A stretch of 64,000 nucleotides of DNA from positions 620,001 through 684,000 of the forward strand of contig NZ_OW968186.1 in NCBI RefSeq assembly GCF_943169635.2, written 5' to 3'. Shown in pieces: positions 60,287-64,000 of the stretch (positions are counted from its first letter, which is position 1; each line of letters begins with the position of its first letter). Source of the DNA: Fenollaria sporofastidiosus. Lineage in GTDB: Bacteria; Bacillota; Clostridia; Tissierellales; Peptoniphilaceae. Below the pieces are notes generated by a model that saw only the letters and a list, made by a program, of their open reading frames with translations, did not search any database and was not told the origin of the DNA. Made by a program: the position numbers and the translations under genes.

Positions 60287-63200
60287 ATGAAAAAGAAAGT
60301 ACTAGGACTCTTGTTAGCACTTATGATGCTTGTGACAATGAGCGCAGATGCAGCATATGCACTAAGCTTCTCAGAGGTAAAATTGTCAGATGCAAAGGGA
60401 ATTTACTTTGAAGACGCAAATTTAAATCCTGACGAGCTAGATCCAAATCTGAAACTAGATGAGGACATAGAGCCAGTGAAGGTAGTAGAGCCAGAAGCAA
60501 AAGTGCTTGAAGAAGAAAACAATCTTGATAATGCGGGCGACACACTTGAACTCGGCGAAGAAAGAGAACCTGAGGCAGTAGCTACACCAGCAGGCTTTAG
60601 TCTAGATTCAATAAACACCATAGCTAAAGACCAAGATGGTAATTGCTATGGAGTTAAAACTTATGGCGGCGACAGGGATAATGTTTTAACAAAATATTTT
60701 TACAAAATAGACGAAGCAGATTATAATACTTTATCTCAAGACTTTTTAATGACTTTTAAAAGAAAAGATGGACAGCCTTTCAAAGTTTACGACTCTAAGA
60801 TAAGCAACGGAGATATAAGTGAAGCAACACCAAGTTATAGCGATATTAATGCAGTGTTTACGGAACTACAATTTAAACATCAATCTGCTTATGATGTAGT
60901 GGTTTCTGGAAATTATTCTCCTGTCGATAGAATTCCAGAACAAGGTAATCTCACTTGGATTATTGAATTAAATAAAGACTGGGATATTAAAGCAACACCA
61001 GGCTTTACAGATAGATCTAATACTAGGTCAATTTATATGAATTACGATGTGGAACTAGACGGCAAGAATCATAAAATTCATAATACAGATAATAAAAGTG
61101 AAATAATTCTTCAGCTTGGATCAGGACATAGTGGAGCCAGTGCAATAGTCAGAACAGCTACGCTTAAAAACCTTACTATAGATGGAAAGGGATTCGATGA
61201 AAATGTACTAAATAGGTGTATAAAAGTTTATGATAAGGGAGTATTAAACTTAGAAAATGTTCAAATTATAAACGGCAATACTGATCAAGTAAATGATGGC
61301 GCTGGTATAACTCTAGGATCTGAAGGAAAGCTTAACATGGACGCAAAATCCTCAATTAAAGATTGCTTGGCCATCCGAGGCGCAGCTATCAACGCAGATG
61401 ACAATACAATTTTAAATATAAATGGCTCTAAATTTATAAATAACCTTGCAGACCTAGGTGGAGCTATATGCTCTTTGAATAAAAAGAGCACAATTAACAT
61501 TAAGGATGCGACTTTTGTTAACAATCAAGCAATTTTATTGTCGTTTGATGGTTATGCAAATGGTGGAGCAATTTACACTCAATCTAATACAAGCATAGAA
61601 AATTCTACCTTTGTAAACAATTATGCTCAAAAGTCTGGAGGAGCTATTTATCATATAAGCGCACCTAAGTTTGATATAAAAGGATCTACTTTTAAAAACA
61701 ATGGTATATTAAGGATTCCACAAGGCACATACTTTACTAATAAAGGTGGAGCAATTTATGCTAATGAAGTGAATATATCAGATAACTGTACCTTTGAAGG
61801 CAATATAGCTGATTATGGTGGAGCACTTATTAATAATGAAAAAGCAGAAATTTCTGACTCTATTTTTAAAGGTAATCAATCTTCTAGCGGAGGATCTATA
61901 TATTCATTTAAAAATCTAATAATTCATGACAAGTGTACTTTTGAGAATAATGAAGCTTACCATGGTGGAGCAATATATGCTAACAATCTTACTATAAATA
62001 AAACTGAATTTAATAACAATAAGGCTTATAAGATGGGTGGAGCCATATATGCAAAAGACACCGTAAAAATTATTGGTTCAAACTTTAAAGAAAATACAGC
62101 AGCGCAGCAGGGAGGAGCCATATATTTGTTAAAAGGTGGATCTGAAATTAAAGATTCAATTTTTTATAACAACGGCTCAAATCTTGGCGGTGGAGCAGTG
62201 TTAATTGCTAAAGATAGTAATGGCATTACAAGTATTCAAAAAACTTCTTTTATTCATAATTTTTCAAACGAATTAGGTGGAGGAGTTTTACTAAGTGCTA
62301 ATGGTAAATTAGAAATCAATGAGTCAAAGTTTATCGATAATGATGCATCTTACGGAGCGGGGATTTCTAGTTCAGCTAACGGAAATGTAGATAAAAATTT
62401 AAATAATATAAAAGTTACAAACTCTATATTTGATGATAACACTTCATATATGGGTGCTGGTATCTTCACAGCTTTCCCAACAGAAATTAATAGCTACACA
62501 TTTACAAAAAATAAAGCAGCACTTAAAACAGGAGATGATGAAAAGAATCCACATGTTTCTGGTGTGGGTGGAGCTGTTGAAGTTATTAATAACACAACTA
62601 TTATCAAAAACACTACTTTTGAGGGAAATTATGCTTATGGCTCAGGGGGAGCCCTAGGCATTAACGGTGTTGAAAGACATGATAATGAAAATAAAGATAT
62701 ATCATCTATTAAAAATAATATAAAAGTAGAGATTTCTGAAGGCACAAAATTTATAGGAAATACTTGTGGTGTCGGACAAGGTGGAGCTATATATACTATA
62801 CCATTCTTATACGATTTAGAAGGTTATGGCACTAGCGTTAATGAAAACACTCTTAAGCAAGAAGGGTATAAAAACTTAAAAATAAGTCATGATACTTTAT
62901 TTAAGGACAATTTAGCGTTTAGTGGTTTTGCTGATCCACCAGATAATTATCAAAATTATGTTTTTTTAGACTTTAGTAAAAATACTTTTAGTGAGAGAAT
63001 AAATGATCAAATAACTGCAAAATCACTACTAAATAACTATGATGTAAACTATAAGAATGAAAAGATAAGTGCTTATTTTGATCCTAATGGCGGAGAATTT
63101 ACAAATGAAGCTAATCCAAAGGCAATAAGAGTAGTTAAAGAAGATAAAGTTAAAATTAGTGATGAAGATAAAGGCGCAGAATTTATTATATTGCAAGCAC

Positions 63201-64000
63201 CAAAGAGAGATGGCTATAAGTTCTTAGGATGGAAAGGTACAAGATATGTACCTGGAGCTAATATGGAAGAAAGACTTAAGCTAGCGATTGAAAAAGCAAA
63301 AGCAGAAATACATTCATTTGAAAGGATATACAATCCTGGCGAAAAAGTTACATTAAAGTCAAACTTTATATTCACTGCGCAGTGGGAGAAGGCGTCTGCA
63401 CCTAGTACTCTTATTCTTACTTTAGATGAAAACTACCCACATGGCAAGATTACTGACTACGATGTAATGCAAGGCGAGTTTATAGATCCATATCTATATA
63501 CACCGCGCAGAAGAGGATATGTCTTTGAAGGATGGAGCTACAGTAGAGATCGTATGCGCGAAGTAAGAAAGGGCGATCAAGTATATACTAACACAGTGCT
63601 ATATGCAATGTGGACTAAGAGGAAGGCAAAGGCAGAAGAAGCACCTGAGCCAGAAGAAATAAAAGGACAAGAACACAAAGCCTACATCTTCGGCTACCCA
63701 GATGGCACTGTTAGACCTAACGGCAAGATCACGAGAGCCGAAGCAGCAGCTATGCTTGCAAGACTTTTAGACATCGAAGCATATGGATCAGCAGATGCAC
63801 CAATGTTCCCTGACACTCCAAGCTCGTGGTACAACAAAGCCATCAACGCGGTAGTGACTAGAGGCATAATGCAAGGCTACCCAGACGGAAACTTTAGACC
63901 AAACAGCCCTATAACAAGAGCGGAGTTCACTAAGATGATAGCCGTGATAGACAACAAGCCTTACGGCACAGCGCCATTCGCAGATGTTATAGGTCACTGG
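60287..64000 (+). CDS. SLH-anchored surface protein with beta-helix and InlB-type repeats (partial)
   Basis: Open for 1,238 codons from ATG 60287 (AAGGAGG seven bases upstream) to the window end. Signal peptide about 1-25 (KKKVLGLLLALMMLVTMSA). Acidic region to about 100, then a long right-handed parallel beta-helix (about 280-880) with some 20 turns of the pattern GGAIY...STFxxN. Two InlB/Listeria-Bacteroides-type repeats follow (AYFDPNGGEF with GYKFLGWKG near 930-990, and GYVFEGWSY to YAMWTKRK near 1075-1110). Two complete SLH domains (FGYPDGTVRPNGKITRAEAA near 1130, QGYPDGNFRPNSPITRAEFT near 1200) and the start of a third complete the visible part. The SLH motifs bind pyruvylated cell-wall polymer; an adhesin role is inferred. 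The GGAIY turns are polymorphin/polymorphic-outer-membrane-like. Confidence 0.88.
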   Translation, partial: MKKKVLGLLLALMMLVTMSADAAYALSFSEVKLSDAKGIYFEDANLNPDELDPNLKLDEDIEPVKVVEPEAKVLEEENNLDNAGDTLELGEEREPEAVATPAGFSLDSINTIAKDQDGNCYGVKTYGGDRDNVLTKYFYKIDEADYNTLSQDFLMTFKRKDGQPFKVYDSKISNGDISEATPSYSDINAVFTELQFKHQSAYDVVVSGNYSPVDRIPEQGNLTWIIELNKDWDIKATPGFTDRSNTRSIYMNYDVELDGKNHKIHNTDNKSEIILQLGSGHSGASAIVRTATLKNLTIDGKGFDENVLNRCIKVYDKGVLNLENVQIINGNTDQVNDGAGITLGSEGKLNMDAKSSIKDCLAIRGAAINADDNTILNINGSKFINNLADLGGAICSLNKKSTINIKDATFVNNQAILLSFDGYANGGAIYTQSNTSIENSTFVNNYAQKSGGAIYHISAPKFDIKGSTFKNNGILRIPQGTYFTNKGGAIYANEVNISDNCTFEGNIADYGGALINNEKAEISDSIFKGNQSSSGGSIYSFKNLIIHDKCTFENNEAYHGGAIYANNLTINKTEFNNNKAYKMGGAIYAKDTVKIIGSNFKENTAAQQGGAIYLLKGGSEIKDSIFYNNGSNLGGGAVLIAKDSNGITSIQKTSFIHNFSNELGGGVLLSANGKLEINESKFIDNDASYGAGISSSANGNVDKNLNNIKVTNSIFDDNTSYMGAGIFTAFPTEINSYTFTKNKAALKTGDDEKNPHVSGVGGAVEVINNTTIIKNTTFEGNYAYGSGGALGINGVERHDNENKDISSIKNNIKVEISEGTKFIGNTCGVGQGGAIYTIPFLYDLEGYGTSVNENTLKQEGYKNLKISHDTLFKDNLAFSGFADPPDNYQNYVFLDFSKNTFSERINDQITAKSLLNNYDVNYKNEKISAYFDPNGGEFTNEANPKAIRVVKEDKVKISDEDKGAEFIILQAPKRDGYKFLGWKGTRYVPGANMEERLKLAIEKAKAEIHSFERIYNPGEKVTLKSNFIFTAQWEKASAPSTLILTLDENYPHGKITDYDVMQGEFIDPYLYTPRRRGYVFEGWSYSRDRMREVRKGDQVYTNTVLYAMWTKRKAKAEEAPEPEEIKGQEHKAYIFGYPDGTVRPNGKITRAEAAAMLARLLDIEAYGSADAPMFPDTPSSWYNKAINAVVTRGIMQGYPDGNFRPNSPITRAEFTKMIAVIDNKPYGTAPFADVIGHW

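Overview
The window looks like a low-GC Gram-positive anaerobe, most likely a Clostridia/Tissierellia-type (Peptoniphilaceae-like) commensal. That placement is an inference from AT-rich coding, strong AGGAGG ribosome sites, S-layer-homology surface protein, two C1-type (PepC-like) aminopeptidases, C69 dipeptidase and many ABC/ECF transporters. No rRNA, tRNA or CRISPR array was seen.

Region 1 (1-21.2 kb) is a stack of integrative-mobilizable-type elements. Each unit is built from a large serine recombinase, a DUF3847 protein, a structured oriT-like leader, a MobA/MobL (HUH) relaxase and a TnpW-like small protein. Cargo genes sit in fixed slots after the recombinase and after the relaxase. At most slots a TATAAT box follows the core gene's stop codon, and each slot ends at a near-identical AACAGTAAA hairpin terminator. 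Cargo includes a Nudix hydrolase, DUF5680-like and DUF1579-like proteins, an alpha/beta hydrolase, a methyltransferase, a TetR/ECF/MATE transport operon and a membrane protein/HTH pair. Pieces of a single VirD4/TraG coupling-protein gene lie between the units. Removing 5437-11342 would rejoin two pieces in frame, so several elements appear to have landed in one conjugation gene.

Region 2 (21.2-28.8 kb) reads as resident chromosome: a PTS EIIC-like permease, C69 dipeptidase, RelB/YafQ-type toxin-antitoxin pair, and a zinc uptake operon (His-rich ZnuA-like lipoprotein, ZnuC, ZnuB) with two flanking small membrane proteins. Region 3 (28.8-35.9 kb) is an AT-rich island (TetR, a YbtPQ/Irt-like ABC pair, and an MptD-type ECF S/T/A set) flanked by an identical 24-bp hairpin repeat. 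It resembles the element-borne TetR/ECF cassette of region 1.

Region 4 (35.9-52.7 kb) holds a YgbA-like protein and a CydDC-like ABC pair on the minus strand. These are followed by a cobalamin-riboswitch-like leader with a NikABCDE-type operon, an asymmetric heterodimeric ABC exporter, and a MacB/FtsX-type ABC pair. Region 5 (52.7-56.4 kb) contains a shrunken relic of a region-1-type element fused to a broken hicB, then a broken feoB with its small Cys-rich partner. Region 6 (56.4-64 kb) has ferritin, tandem PepC-like peptidases and a large SLH/beta-helix surface protein that runs off the window.

Three genome-level signals stand out. First, a ~100-120 bp repeat family (five copies) sits directly after stop codons, and its stems vary between copies with the complementary change on the other arm. 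Second, a larger palindromic repeat family behaves the same way. Third, a TTAG-N6-CTAA-like operator recurs at promoters of the TetR/ECF cassettes, the MacB-like ABC, the CydDC-like ABC and feoB, suggesting one metal-type regulon.
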